Positions 28,624 to 41,510 of a DNA stretch of 64,000 nt are shown here, piece after piece. The notes below the pieces were generated by a model. That model saw only the letters and a program-made list of their open reading frames with translations. It was not told the origin of the DNA and made no database searches. The DNA lies in contig AP031356.1 of the NCBI GenBank assembly GCA_037833965.1, positions 4,486,501 through 4,550,500 of the forward strand. The letters are read 5' to 3'. The DNA is from Marchantia polymorpha subsp. ruderalis (lineage: Eukaryota; Streptophyta; Marchantiopsida; Marchantiales; Marchantiaceae). The number at the start of each line of letters is the position of its first letter. Within the stretch, counting starts at the first letter, position 1. Position numbers and translations under genes: made by a program.

Positions 28624-29339
28624 TAAGGATAAAATTACGGTTTTGAGAAGAAGATCAAAGAGTAAAGTAAACCCAAGAATGTAGTGTCTGATATGATATG
28701 AATCAGCCCAGGTCTAGATAAGCTTGAATCTGTTTCAAAACGTACATACGGACACGTTCGCACCTGGCAGCTCTGGCACAGGCACGTAGTGCAAAGACCA
28801 AAAGAGAAGGTAGACGAACAGGACAAGGCAGAAAATGAAAGACTAATAAAATCATAAATTTCTTTTGGTTGGGAGTGTAGCAGAATCACCCAAAGCAACT
28901 ACTATAACCAAGCTCAATAAAGCTGAGTCTAACTATTGTTCCAGAAGGGCCCGCGACTGCTGACACAATCCGAACCGACAATAAAATGCAAGATCAAGGA
29001 TTTGAGACTGTAGGATTTTGGTTTGATGATGGAAGAGATAATGAACTAGCTGGGTACGGGATTGATGTTTCATATAGAAAATAATAAAAGATATGATGGT
29101 AATTAGAAAAACAAAACACCATCAAAAGATTCCTCGTATAGAATATATAGCAAAACTATGAATGGAAGCTAGCAATCCAGAAGGCATGAAAAGAGTTTCT
29201 AAAATACAACATTCAAAAGCAACCATATTGAGATTTATTATAACATACATTTCAAAGCTTTTGTCCACCATCCAAGAATTATACGTTCAATATAGCTTTG
29301 AAAAAAAATGCTAGTCTTATAATTTGATATTATCACGAT
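28624..29339. other. spacer, nothing recognised
   Basis: Mixed-composition DNA with only short frames, leading into a higher-GC segment at about 29.34 kb. Confidence 0.45.
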
Positions 29340-31485
29340 ATCACGATGGCTCTCTGGTGAGAATAAGGTAGTCAGTGAAAATAGCTTTGCTTACCCCACT
29401 GTAGATATTTATGCTATGCCCTGGAAGGGCTTTTGCCATCAAGACCTAGGGGCCGTTAACTGAAGGCGTCCATACGAATGAAGGTACTGGAACGAATTTC
29501 GAGCTCCTAACAGGGCTTCGAAACAGATGGAAGGTGAAAACTGAGGGAGTGCGCGGGGAGCGTGTTAGGGCGCTTCCTCTGTCCCGAATGTCTAAGAACT
29601 CCAAAATTCGCGGCAGCTCGCACTACTGCACGAACTTGGTTCCGCCCTTGTAACGCTTACTGAAGTGCCCTCCAAACCGTGCAAAATAGTTGCCCCGCCC
29701 GTAGGTACGAAGACCAGAAATGACTTGAAGATTTTCGCGCATAAACTGTTAAGTTTATGGCCCCGCAGGTAGACCCACCATAGGTTATAGGCCCGGAGGG
29801 TCCGAACGAGACTTCTTTGGCTTTACAGGGTTTAACCTTTCTTTCGTAAAGGCAAAGAAGGAAATCTACAAGCCATGTCTGGGCTTCCGACTGCTGCAAC
29901 TAGATAGTAACTTCAGCGGCTTCTTTCCATAAATTCTTTCAACTTGCACCTCGACAACGAATGTAAAAAGCGATTATGTAAACGAAGGGTGCGTTTTGTT
30001 AGATACGGATGATTGGGATGATCGGGGTCACGGGTCCAAAAGCCCTGGCCGTACAAACCAAAGATGGGCACTTTTTCCGGGTCTGAATCCGTGGGATAAG
30101 TTGCCCGGGGGAAAATAATTAGTTTTTGTTGATGTGTTCACGCAGAGCAGCTAAAAACTAGGATCGAAGAAAGGATGTCAACTTTTTGGGGAAGGATCTG
30201 AAGGTGCGTCAGCAACCGAATCAGTGGGCTAGAAGCTCTTCACGCGGCACTTAACCGGAAACAAAATTCCTTATGCAGGGAGCACCAGAAGGCGACCTTC
30301 ACTAAGGCTGCTCTAAAAGCAAAGTGAAAAAAGCTTTCTGGTGCAGGGGGAGGTTTTGACAAAAAAAAAAAAACCAATAAGATTCATAAAAGCTCTTTTC
30401 AAAAAAAATGCCCTAAAACCATGCAAGTAAAAAAATAGCTAATAAATGAAAAACAGATGTCTGACCGCATGCTTTCAAAAAAAGGAAAAAATTGACGGGA
30501 CACGAGATGAAATGCCGAGAAAGAAGGCGCGTAGCGTTTCTTCGGCCCGGAGGGCCCACAAAACGCGTAGCGCCTCTCCTTCTAGTCTCGTGCCTTTGGC
30601 TTCATTGTAGGATAGCATGAATCGGACGCCATGAGAAGCAGGCCGTGTCAGCTCAATGGATATCATCACAGAGCATCTCCGGGCCTTCGATTAGTTTTCC
30701 ATCAGCTCCCATCCACAAAGCAAGAGATATCTCAAACCCTATACTTTCTATCTTTGAAACTTCAAAAGAGGAGTCAATCCAGTCGCGGTCCCCCTGCGGA
30801 CGGTTATCTTAATGGAGACCGGCTTGGACGGAACCCAGGACTAGAGGGCCGGAGTAGTATTAAGACTTTTAGCCATCGTGGAGGTTTTTCCTTTAGCACC
30901 ACGATGCTCAGGAAAACGTTCAGGACATCAAGCACATTCCTAGCGACTTCGTCCTACTTCGAAAGGACCTAGTCCTTATAGGGCGGAGCCCGCCCCGACC
31001 TACGAGCCTCAAGTGATTTCTAGTCTAGCGATATAGGACATCGTCTTTCACCTTCGGTCGCAAAAAATCCGACGACAAAAAATCGCCAACACGACCCAAA
31101 GGGCACGAGACCAGAGGGAGAGGTGCACAGCACTCCAGCAGAGGAAGAGCGCTTTACGATTGAAGGGCTTGTAGAAAGAACATGGTGCGATCTTTGACGC
31201 GTACGATTTGCGCGTGGTGCTTTCTATCTTTTGTGCTTTTTCTTGAAAGGCCCGAGAAAGCGCAAAGCTGCTGTCCGGGCAGCCCTCCCCCCTTCTTCCG
31301 CCCCTAAGAATTAGGGGTTGTGCGGGTACTCATGCGCTACCCGCAAGGGTGCGCAAAACAAAACTACACGAGTAACCAACGTTGGATCTAAGGCCAAGTC
31401 TGACGACAAGTCTGGCAATTCGCCCGTAAGCCAGGACACGATCACGATATCGTGATAATCATAAACCAAAATACTGTCTGACAAA
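29340..31485. other. higher-GC segment of organelle character (candidate NUMT)
   Basis: The composition, and GC-rich self-complementary words such as GGCCCGGAGGGCCC near 30545 and repeated CGCGTAGCG, differ from the AT-rich flanks. They resemble intergenic and intron DNA of plant mitochondria. Open frames are short and interrupted (29657-29899 minus, 30631-30972 plus), and I identify no mitochondrial gene with certainty. The segment is later interrupted by the hAT element at 31486 and seems to resume at 32115. A nuclear copy of mitochondrial DNA is my inference, not an identification. Confidence 0.4.
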
Positions 31486-32106
31486 TAGGCTTGGCCACGG
31501 TCCGGTCCGGACCGACGGTTAACCGGTTAACCGTCGGGACCGGTTAACCGGTCCCAGATTTCTCCGGACCGGTTAACCCATCGGTTAACCGGTCCGGGGA
31601 AAAAAATTTCCTCTGGCACCAGATTTAGACCAGCGAGCCTCGCTGGTCTAATTCTGCCGCCAGAGTAAATTTTTGTATCACCTAATTTGATCACCCAATT
31701 CGATAATTGGATAATCCCTAGCATAAATCTCGAGCTCGGATGTGTTTCTCCAGCTTCCCTGCACTCTGGCGCAAAATCGAAGTCTCTCCAATTCGAGAGC
31801 GTTTTCACCTCCACTCTAAACACCCTCGCAATCAAACCATCAACGAGACCAGAATCACGACACTCGCTGGGCACGACAGGACCCACGACCGACGACAATG
31901 AGCAATCGATCCCAGCCACAGCCCCTCCCATCGGCCACGTAGGGTCGAGACAGATGGTTAACCGGTTAAAACCTCGGTTAACCGTTAACCGATATGGCAA
32001 AATGCCGGACCGGTTAACTTACCGGTTAACCGGTTAATTGGACCGGTTAACCGGTCCGCACATTTCCCGGACCGGTTAACCGTTAACCGGACCGTGGCCA
32101 AGCCTA
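31486..32106. mobile_element. non-autonomous hAT element, 621 bp, exact 8-bp target duplication
   Basis: Ends are perfect inverted repeats: TAGGCTTGGCCACGGTCCGG on the left and its reverse complement on the right. The element is flanked by identical 8-mers CTGACAAA at 31478-31485 and 32107-32114. That target length and terminus type point to the hAT superfamily. Just inside both ends are many copies of the palindromic word CCGGTTAACCGG or variants, probably subterminal transposase-binding sites. The unique middle (about 31680-31950) has no long transposase frame. It inserted into the higher-GC organelle-like segment. Confidence 0.92.
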
Positions 32107-32114
32107 CTGACAAA

Positions 32115-32600
32115 ACGAGCAGAAGGTTACGGATGACAGGATTTTGAACCCGATATCGAACCAGACACACCATCAGGCAACCCGTTGATCTATTATACAG
32201 ACTCAGTGTGTTCCACTCTGTTTTCAACCCGAAAAGCAGGGGGCGGTGGCTGAGGAGAAGGTCGCACTTCTCGCTGGCGACATGATGGCTGGGCCGAGGC
32301 CACAGCAGACTGAACTTCGGCTTGATGAGCTTACCTCAAAGCGAAGCAAACCGACGAATGAACTCAACTTTGCGCGGATACGCCTAACACTTAATAGTAC
32401 GAGATATTTTATTAGCTTCCCCCCTCCGGTTACCGAGTAGCCATGGCTTATGCAAAAAGGTAGGGCATGGGCTGGGGTGGGCGAACTTTTCCGTAGGACC
32501 GACCTCGACCCGGGCTGTGAGTTCAGGAATTCGCGCCCTCTGGCCCAGAGGGAAAAGAGAGAAAACTGAAAACCTGAATTAACATGGTTGTGTCTAAACG
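32115..32600. other. continuation of the higher-GC segment
   Basis: Composition matches 29.34-31.48 kb, which suggests one ancestral segment split by the hAT insertion. Open frames on both strands (32246-32440, 32224-32637) overlap and lack domains. A tRNA-like T-arm word was seen near 32130 on the minus strand, but no full cloverleaf. Confidence 0.35.
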
Positions 32601-34263
32601 ACTTTATCGAATTAGGAATGTGCTTCAATTTTCTCATTTGATTTATGATATGAGGAACCGAGTGCGAAACTTACAGTATGACTTTTTTCATTTTAGTTAA
32701 TATATATCAAACTTTTGAGTTTCTATGTATGCTTGTCTTCTCCTTTAGACGTTAAACGAGATCTTCATCTGAAGTCATGACTTTGTGTTATCTAACATTT
32801 AGCATATGAGGTATTTTTCATCTCATGTATATACCACAGCTTTTCTTCACCTGCAAGCAAGTACGAAAAATGTAAATTCTTGAGAGGTTTGACGGTTAAC
32901 CTTAGCAAGTATCATGCTGGTTCTATCGTGTTCTATACGACGTGATAAACAAACAGCAGTGCTCCTAGCTCGGACGAAATCTGATTTCAATTCTATGCTT
33001 GAGGTCGAAAGGCCTCCAGACTCTGGTGTTAGAACTGTGCAGTGTTAGACAGTTGAGGTAGAAGAACAATCTTACCAGCAGTTGAAAACCCCGAGTATTC
33101 ATATACTCTGTACACAGTTCTTCGCCATTATGTTTGGTAGACTTCCCAAAAGTTGATCGGTTTGTTCTGAACCTACGAGTTATGTAAAGTAATGTAGATT
33201 ACTGTACGGATCTTCAAAGCAAGAAAAAAGTACAACATGCTTTGTTCTCCGAGCTGACTACCCATGTGCCTCTCAGTTGTCAGACTACATCCACTTGCTT
33301 GAATAGGCCACAGATTTCAGGAAAAAGTATTCAATGTAGATGACGATTGAAATCTCTGTATTCTGCGTGACGACATCGAGTGTATCAGCACACTGATGCA
33401 TCCACTCAATTATCACGTTCGCTTGCACAACAACGTCAAGATTTACTCTGACCTTCTCTAAGAACATTTTCCAATCACACCTACACCCTTGTTGTGTTCG
33501 TAGGTTGTCTTGACCTCGATCATCCACACTATTTAATGAGATGATCTGATGATTGAGCTGCAAATTTCTACGCGCTACACTTCGGAGTGTCTGTCTTCCC
33601 GTGGGTGTTGATGCAGCTAGATTCGCAATCTCCCAGTCCAATCGTACATGGAGTTTTACCAAAGCAGAGTACTTCACATCTGAGATATCTGCGCTTCCAT
33701 GCTTTCCATGACATTCTGCGTTTATTTCGCACCATCTTTGCTAGGAACGAGTTTTTTGGATTTCAGATTCACCTGCAGAGCTTTCAGCTTGTCCACTCGT
33801 TAAGTCACCAGTGCAAATCAAACAGCTCTCTCCGTTCTTCACAAAAGGTTTGCGGCTCCTGAGAGATGTGAAGTCCTTTTTGCACACACTGTATGATTTG
33901 CTTTGGATCCGGAATATTGGTTATCTGCGTTCATTTTATTCCTATCGCTTGTCTTGCCATGCACTGAATTCAAGCAGCCTCTTATTCCAGTTTGCACAAT
34001 TTCCCTGCGTTCGTGGTGATTACGCTTGATCCGATTCCTTGCAGAGTTGAGATTAATCGTGTGCATCTCCTCATGCAGAGTGCAAGAAGTGGCATGCCCA
34101 GCACTCACATGCACACAAGTTGTCACAGTGGATCAGGAAGTTAGTTCTCTTGGGGTGAGCCGGTTCTTCGGATCGAGGAGGAGGCTTCGTGTAGTCCAGG
34201 TGACATTGCGCTCGCGCATGCCAAGCAGCAAACGTTTCTTACTCTGTGCGAGTGGAGGAGAGA
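32601..34263. other. upstream of the Roco gene, no supported gene
   Basis: Probably contains the promoter and 5' leader of the Roco gene. A 130-codon minus frame (33285-33677) has no recognised domain and overlaps plus frames. I do not call it. Confidence 0.4.
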
Positions 34264-37200
34264 ATGGAAGGTGCAGGTGCGTCCAATGTCAGTCACGCTG
34301 CTGAGACACAGGGAATGGACTCTGCGGACGAGGAACCGGACCTTCCCTCCGCTGTCCAGGACCTTATACGGAGTCTTATACGGAGTCTGGAAGCAAATGA
34401 GAGCGGCGTAGTATGGCGGGAGATTGCATCGCTCTCCAGCACTTGGCGCCTTCGAGTGCTGGAGGCAATCGGCAGCTGCAATACTATTCCGATTCTGGAC
34501 GTGAACCGTATTTGTGACGGAAACATATCGAGGTTTACGGAAAGTGAGTGGGAGGTTCTTTTCAGAGGATTTAAATCTAGCACCGTTCTAAGAGTCATAT
34601 TCCTTAATAAATTGGAATGGAGTTCAGATGCGGAAGTGGAGAGCTTGTGTTCACAGATAGGGAGTATTCTGAATACCTCTAGCATACTTTATTTGCGCAT
34701 AGGACATATCAAATTGAGTGCCAGATGTTGGTTGAGTCTCGCCTCAGGACTGCGAGGAAATTCCGATTCTAAACTAAACTACTTAGATTTAGAGGACGCG
34801 TGGGAGGAAACGAGTGCGGTGAAGCATGTGGCTGACATGGTCAACAGTGGTCTTAATGTATTGAGAATAGGCGAAATAGACGACATGGAGGAGGAGGCCG
34901 TTGGAATCTTGTCCCAGGCTTTGATCCAAAGCTCGTCCCTGAAAGGATTGATCTTGGAGAAGGGGAGCGGGGACCGGGGAGCGGCTTTGTTGCTGAGAGG
35001 TTTGGCCGGAGATGATGGCAACCGATCCATTGAAGGTCTTTGGCTGTGGGACATGGATGGACTCGGAGGCTGTTTAAGAGAACTTCTTACTTCCAACACA
35101 TCATTGAAGGAAGTGACGTTGCGCAACTTGCGGATGAGTCCTGAGGACTGGCGCCAGCTCGGCGTTGTCATACTTGACAATGCTATAGCAACACACACTA
35201 AAGTTCACTTTAGTGATGATGTTGTACGTGGTGGATACAACATCTCAGATAACTGGGAGTCAATAGAAGCTCTTGCGTGTGCTGCTAGCTCCGAAAACAA
35301 GGACCCCACATTGGAGTTTTTACTCCACTCGTCGACTGAGGATGGGTTCATGTTATCATTAAACCTATTAGGTAGGGTACTGCGCGGGGAAATCAAATCC
35401 TTGAAATCTTTCGAAATACACTATGTAAACAATAAATTTCCAAAGATTTTAAGATGTACCAACCTAGATAGAACGGAAAGTATCTTGTCGATGAATGGAC
35501 AAACTGGAGAAACTTCCGTCCTGAAAAGACTCGAATTGAGAGTTGAAAGCAACGATATTTGGAAGGTAGTATGGAAAGCCCTGCTTTTGTTCCTGCGAGG
35601 GAACACAAGTCTCACTCACTTGGTTCTGCGTCAAAACGAGCTCGAAGAAGAGGCGTTCAAGGACATGATGGAGGTACTCCAAGTGAATTTGACTCTCCAG
35701 GAAATAAATGTCTCAGGCACCTCATGGGCAAGGGACGGAAAGGAGGGGATTATTCAAGAGGCCCTCAGGCAGAATCAGAAGCGGCCGCCTACATGTCCGT
35801 GTTCATAGAGGCCAAACTCAAACTTGGAGATTCAAAAGTTGGTCGACTCTTTCTATGCGGCTCTACTAGAGCATGTAAGGTGCTTTGTAAGTTCTCCGTT
35901 TTTCAAAGTAGCAATCTAAGGTTTTACTTCTCCAAAATGTATATTATAGTATGAAAAGTTTATTTTTCTCTTTAAATACATTTGGAATAGTTTAAAAAGT
36001 TTCAAAGAATTGAAGAAATATTATTTCAATATTTCGATTAATTTAAATTATAAATTATATCTATTTAATCATTTCAAATCTTGATTCGATTTTCAAAATT
36101 TTAACTAATACTTTTTATTCATTTAAAATGATAGTATCATGTAATCTGTAAAAATATCTCAAGTTATATTTATTGTGGTTATTTGAACTCAATTTGCAGG
36201 CATGAGTAAATTGCGTCAAACCTTGATGAGGATAGTTCAGTGCAAAAGTTGGTTTGGAACGAAACTGAACAATTTGTTTAGAACAAAAGGTATCGAAGTG
36301 GAGTTCTTGCAAAACGATGACCAAAGGCAAATTTCTATTTGGGATCTTGCGGGTCAAGAAATTTTTCGTACCCTTCAAACTGTGTTGTTCCCTCAAACCA
36401 GCAATTTTTGTGCTTTTTATTTTTGTATAGCTCTTTTTGTGAGAAAACATCTTCTTACAAAGAAAACTCTTGTTTTCAGAGAGAGTTGGAGGAATGGATG
36501 AGATTTATCACATCCAGCTCTAGGGACACTGGACATAATCGTCCACAAGTTCTTGTTTTGATTTCACACAAGGATAAAACCAAATCCAGCTCTTTGACTT
36601 GGGCTCACTCAATAGTGAATGATGTCACCCAAAGATTTGCAAAATTTGTAGATCTTCATCCAATTCAAGAGTGTTTTTATGTGGATGCAAGAAAGAAGAA
36701 GCAAGTTTTAGGTCTCAAAAATTATATTTTTAAGATCTTTGAGAAGTTGTTGAGTGAAAAATCCCCGCGAGTTCCACAATTGTGTTCTCAACTCTCGTCC
36801 CTCTTGGTTACAAACATCAAGGAAAACAGAAGCTGCCCTCTTTGGTTATCTCAAGAGTTTCATGACTTTTGTGATCCCATCTTGACACAATTTATTTCAT
36901 CCTCTTCAGCTTTTGCCATGGATCATTCAAGGATACTAAAATCTATAGTATCTTACTTGAATGACATTGGATCCATCATCTATATTCCAAACTTCAGTCA
37001 CATCATTGTGGATCCAAACTGGCTCACTAATAACTTATTGGGTGAGCTAGTAGGTCTGGGTCAAAACTTTGAAGATGAAGAGAACAAAAGGACGTTGCGT
37101 GGCTCATACTCAAGCAAGGACGGATTTGTGGATGAGATTGTCTTCGCTGGATTGATAGAAGAATTTCTGAAAAAGCAACCGCAGGGACAAAGAGGTGTGG

Positions 37201-39092
37201 ACAAGGACGTGATTGAGAACATCCTTATCAATCTAGATTTGTGTTTCAAGGTGGAAGATACTTCTCAGTATTTCATTCCCTCCTTCATACCCGAGCATGC
37301 AAGCACTGAAGGACACAAGCCTAAAGAATCAGCAGCCGTGAAATCTAAGAATTGGGCACGTAGGGTGGAGACTTCAAAGTTTGTCGGCATCCGAATTCAA
37401 TGCCAAGATGGAACAACAATGTCACTAACCGCTGCTTTTTTCCCATGCTTCCAGGCGATTTCATATATACTTTGACAAAATTGAATGCGTAGTGTTCTAA
37501 TTGTAACTTGTGTTCAATGAATAAAGTGTTTTCTTTTCATTAGTTGAATTCAATATTTTGAATGCGCAGCTCAATATTTACCAAATTTTGTATCATTGTA
37601 GATGTTCATGAGACGGAAGTTGATTTCGGAGATGACTGTTCTCAAGGACACTATTACCTGCTCTCGACACTATTTGGGAGTCTTCCTTGATGACCATCAG
37701 ATATATCTGGAGCAAGGAACGTCCCGCAATTACTTGGATGTTCTGATGTTATGCTCGGATCATAAGTCAAGGGAGGTGGCTATTAAGTACTTGATGAAGC
37801 ATATCGTCCACGAGTTGATATCATTTTGTGCATCATCCAAAGGCTGTCCCGGGGTAGCGTTAGTGCTCAGTGTGATTCAAACACGTTGCGTGGAGATGCT
37901 GATTCCGAGTCATCTCAGAGGAGCCATTCTGATCGAGGAGCTCAAATCAAACTTCATTCGTGACATCAATGAAAAACTTGAGGATTTTCAGTCGGATAGG
38001 TTTCACTTGGTGAAGGAAGAAGAGTTGTTCAGCTATGAGCACATTTGGCCCTTGATTGAAGGTCACATAACAGAGATTACATTCGAAAGAGCGAAGGAGT
38101 TGCTGTGGGAGAGCGATATGGAAGCGGTTGTGAATGAGATTCGACAGAAGCGAATGCAACAATTGGAGTCATTTCAGCAAGACCTTAGCCAACAATTGGA
38201 GTCATTGCAGCAAGGTTTAAACGAAGTGAACGAAGACTTGATTCATTCTTACCCTGAAAATGAGAACATGCTTATCAATTCGATTTTTCCTGATGTGGAA
38301 GACTCCAATCAATCTTCACCCAGGTGCTTAAGTCGGGCAAGCTCAAGTATGGAAAATCCTGCAACCAGACTTCTTTGGGAAAAGATGGATCAGGTTGAAA
38401 GAAAAGTTGATGGTGTTGATGAGAGGTTGAAATCTGTGCAGAGATTGGAGATAAAGATTGAACAGATATTGTCTTTGCAACAAGAACTGCAGTCAACGCT
38501 GAGTGATTTCATGTCTAAAGTGGACAGGATTGTTGATTATTTAAGAGAGTTTCAGCATGCCAGAACGCCCAAGAGACCTTACGTTACAGATGCTGTTGGT
38601 TTTTTCTATAGGATGAGTGCAAATCTGCATTTTGGAAAAACCGTTCGGTTACACTTGATGTGTGAGTCGGCGACTAGGTTTCATCCCGTCAAAGATCAAG
38701 AAGGTTTGAAGATACGTGTGGATATGGATAATCGTGCGTGGATTAGCAAAACCATTGAAATCTCATTCAAAGTCATGCATTATGCTATGAAGGCTGGACT
38801 GGATGTGACCCTTGGGTTGGGCCAAGTGATTCCGGACTGGGCAGATTTAAAATCTGATATTGTAAAACTAGATGGCATTAGCGATAGTGATCGTAGGGTA
38901 GTTCTAAAAGGTGGGAAAAGCAAGGAGCTCAAAGAAGCATGGCTGAGGATTCAGCAAACTCTTGCGCCTATTAACTATTCGGCAGTATTCAAGTTGTATC
39001 AGGTGAAATACGTGAGACTAGAATTAGGTGGGCATGCATGGGTGTGCGAGGAGTGCATGAAGAAAGGTTTTAGAACTGGGATTTTGTCGTGA
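34264..39092 (+). pseudogene. TORNADO1-like LRR-Roc-COR (Roco) gene, two frame breaks
   Basis: Pieces are 34264-35874, 36200-37454 and 37602-39092. Plant TORNADO1 proteins have N-terminal ribonuclease-inhibitor-like LRRs, a Roc GTPase-like domain and a COR domain; in Arabidopsis TRN1 acts in leaf patterning and cell-file organisation. Visible here are about 500 residues of LRRs (for example LTHLVLRQNELEEEAF). The Roc domain follows, with WDLAGQE at 36340 and ISHKDK near 36559. Next come the COR region, a coiled coil at about 38.12-38.56 kb and a conserved C-terminal half. Near 35781 the frame breaks after LRQNQK and resumes at AAYMSVF; near 36411 it breaks again after QTSNFC. Both fit the loss of one base. 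The P-loop position reads GSTRACMSKLR. The second intron starts GC. The last exon is fully open. It may be a recent pseudogene, or a gene with assembly errors; the second break lies between T runs. Confidence 0.8.
35875..36199 (+). other. AT-rich intron splitting the Roco P-loop
   Basis: The donor is GCAT|GTAAGG and the acceptor TTTGCAG|GCATG. Only this pair joins the two Roc halves in the needed phase. The interior is far more AT-rich than the exons. Confidence 0.7.
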
Positions 39093-39483
39093 AACGGAAG
39101 AGGTTAGAATGTCATGATGCAAATGACAAGCATATGTTCAGACACTCATGAAATGTGACCCTCTGCAAAATCTTCTTTCGAGTTTTCACGTTTACATGTC
39201 TTTTCAATGCAATCGCGCAGTTTTGTTTATGAAGATGATCAGTATATAGCTGAATTATCATAATTATATTTTGAGGACAATGTTTCAAGTGTGGCTTGTT
39301 GCAAGTCTCACCATGACGAAATCCCTTGACTTGCACGTTGGGTGGTCAGCCTTAAATTTCGATACATCTCCCAGAATGATTGTTCTGAATAATGAGGGTC
39401 CAACAACTGTAGAATGGACAGGAAAAACTTTTACGTTAGTTTGTGTTTATAGTTGGTAGCCGTGTCTACAAACGCGTGCAATT

Positions 39484-39520
39484 TTGAACACTGCATTTTC
39501 CCACCACATGCAGTGTTCAA
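39484..39520. repeat. perfect 13-bp stem, 11-nt loop
   Basis: TTGAACACTGCAT at 39484-39496 is the exact reverse complement of 39508-39520, with 11 bases between. No gene explains it. It lies about 390 bp after the Roco stop codon. Confidence 0.9.
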
Positions 39521-39622
39521 GATGTGCTGGCGTCGGCTTTCCTCATCTGGCCTTCGTAACACTGGTTGTGCACTCTTCGAGCGGCAGGCTCGTGAAGAGA
39601 CGAATAAGGCCGTGCAAACCTT

Positions 39623-39740
39623 GTGGGTCAAAAGATTGGCCTGTGATTTGACAGACAGGGTAGTGTTGCGTTGAGTATGGTGTGGGTCAAAAGATTGGCC
39701 TGTGATTTGAAAGACACGGGAGTGTTGCGTTGAGGATGGT
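39623..39740. repeat. two tandem copies of a 59-bp unit
   Basis: GTGGGTCAAAAGATTGG occurs at 39623 and 39682, 59 bp apart. The copies differ by a few substitutions and are followed by the same GTGTTGCGTTGAG phrase. Confidence 0.9.
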
Positions 39741-39949
39741 GTGGAGTTTGTGAGAAAGACGGTCAAGAAGTAATGCTTCAAGTCGCTTTGTAGATACCTG
39801 ACTGCAGCTAGCTAGCTTTCTCATGCTTACTTTGTCGTATATCCTGAATTTCCTCAGAACTGGGTGGTCGGAACAATTCATGAAACAATCAAACCAATTT
39901 ATTTGCTCTTCCTTCAACTGCTGTTGTTCAAGTTAGACTTCATATATGA

Positions 39950-41131
<1,182 letters not shown>

Positions 41132-41510
41132 GACCTTAGGAGAAGGACTTTAGCTGGGCCGTGTGCTTTCCCATTTCATGTCTATAAATTCTTCAATAAT
41201 GAAGCTATAAAACGTTCCGGTGTTCCGCCCATCAGGAGAGTGAATCTGGGACAGTAATCCTGGAGTTTGAGGACTATACAGGTTATGAACAAAAGTTAGA
41301 TTTCCGAGGATATCGCAAGGGCTAGTCACCATCTAGAACCAATCTGGTGCAATGCTCTGAGTTTCTTCCACTAGATTGCTAGCGCGGTCCGGCCTGCCAT
41401 ATTAGCACGTTGACTATCGGCCATGAAACATGAACGGCTGAGATTTTCCAATTTCCGGTTTGTCAGATGTTGGCTCAAAACCTGGTGGCAAACACGAAGC
41501 CAAACTTATA
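41132..41510. repeat. 3' flank shared with peroxidase A
   Basis: From the stop codon onward this matches the reverse complement of 21150-21545, for example AGACCTTAGGAGAAGGA and GCTGGGCCGTGTGCTTTC. Similarity fades near 41.51 kb. It shows that the duplicated unit extended past the coding region. Confidence 0.85.

Noticed and set aside
32120-32180. tRNA-like T-arm on the minus strand
   Set aside because: The loop word is present, but the stem is imperfect and no D-arm, anticodon arm or acceptor stem could be paired.
33285-33677. 130-codon minus frame upstream of the Roco gene
   Set aside because: No family resemblance, overlaps plus frames, and lies where a 5' leader would be expected.
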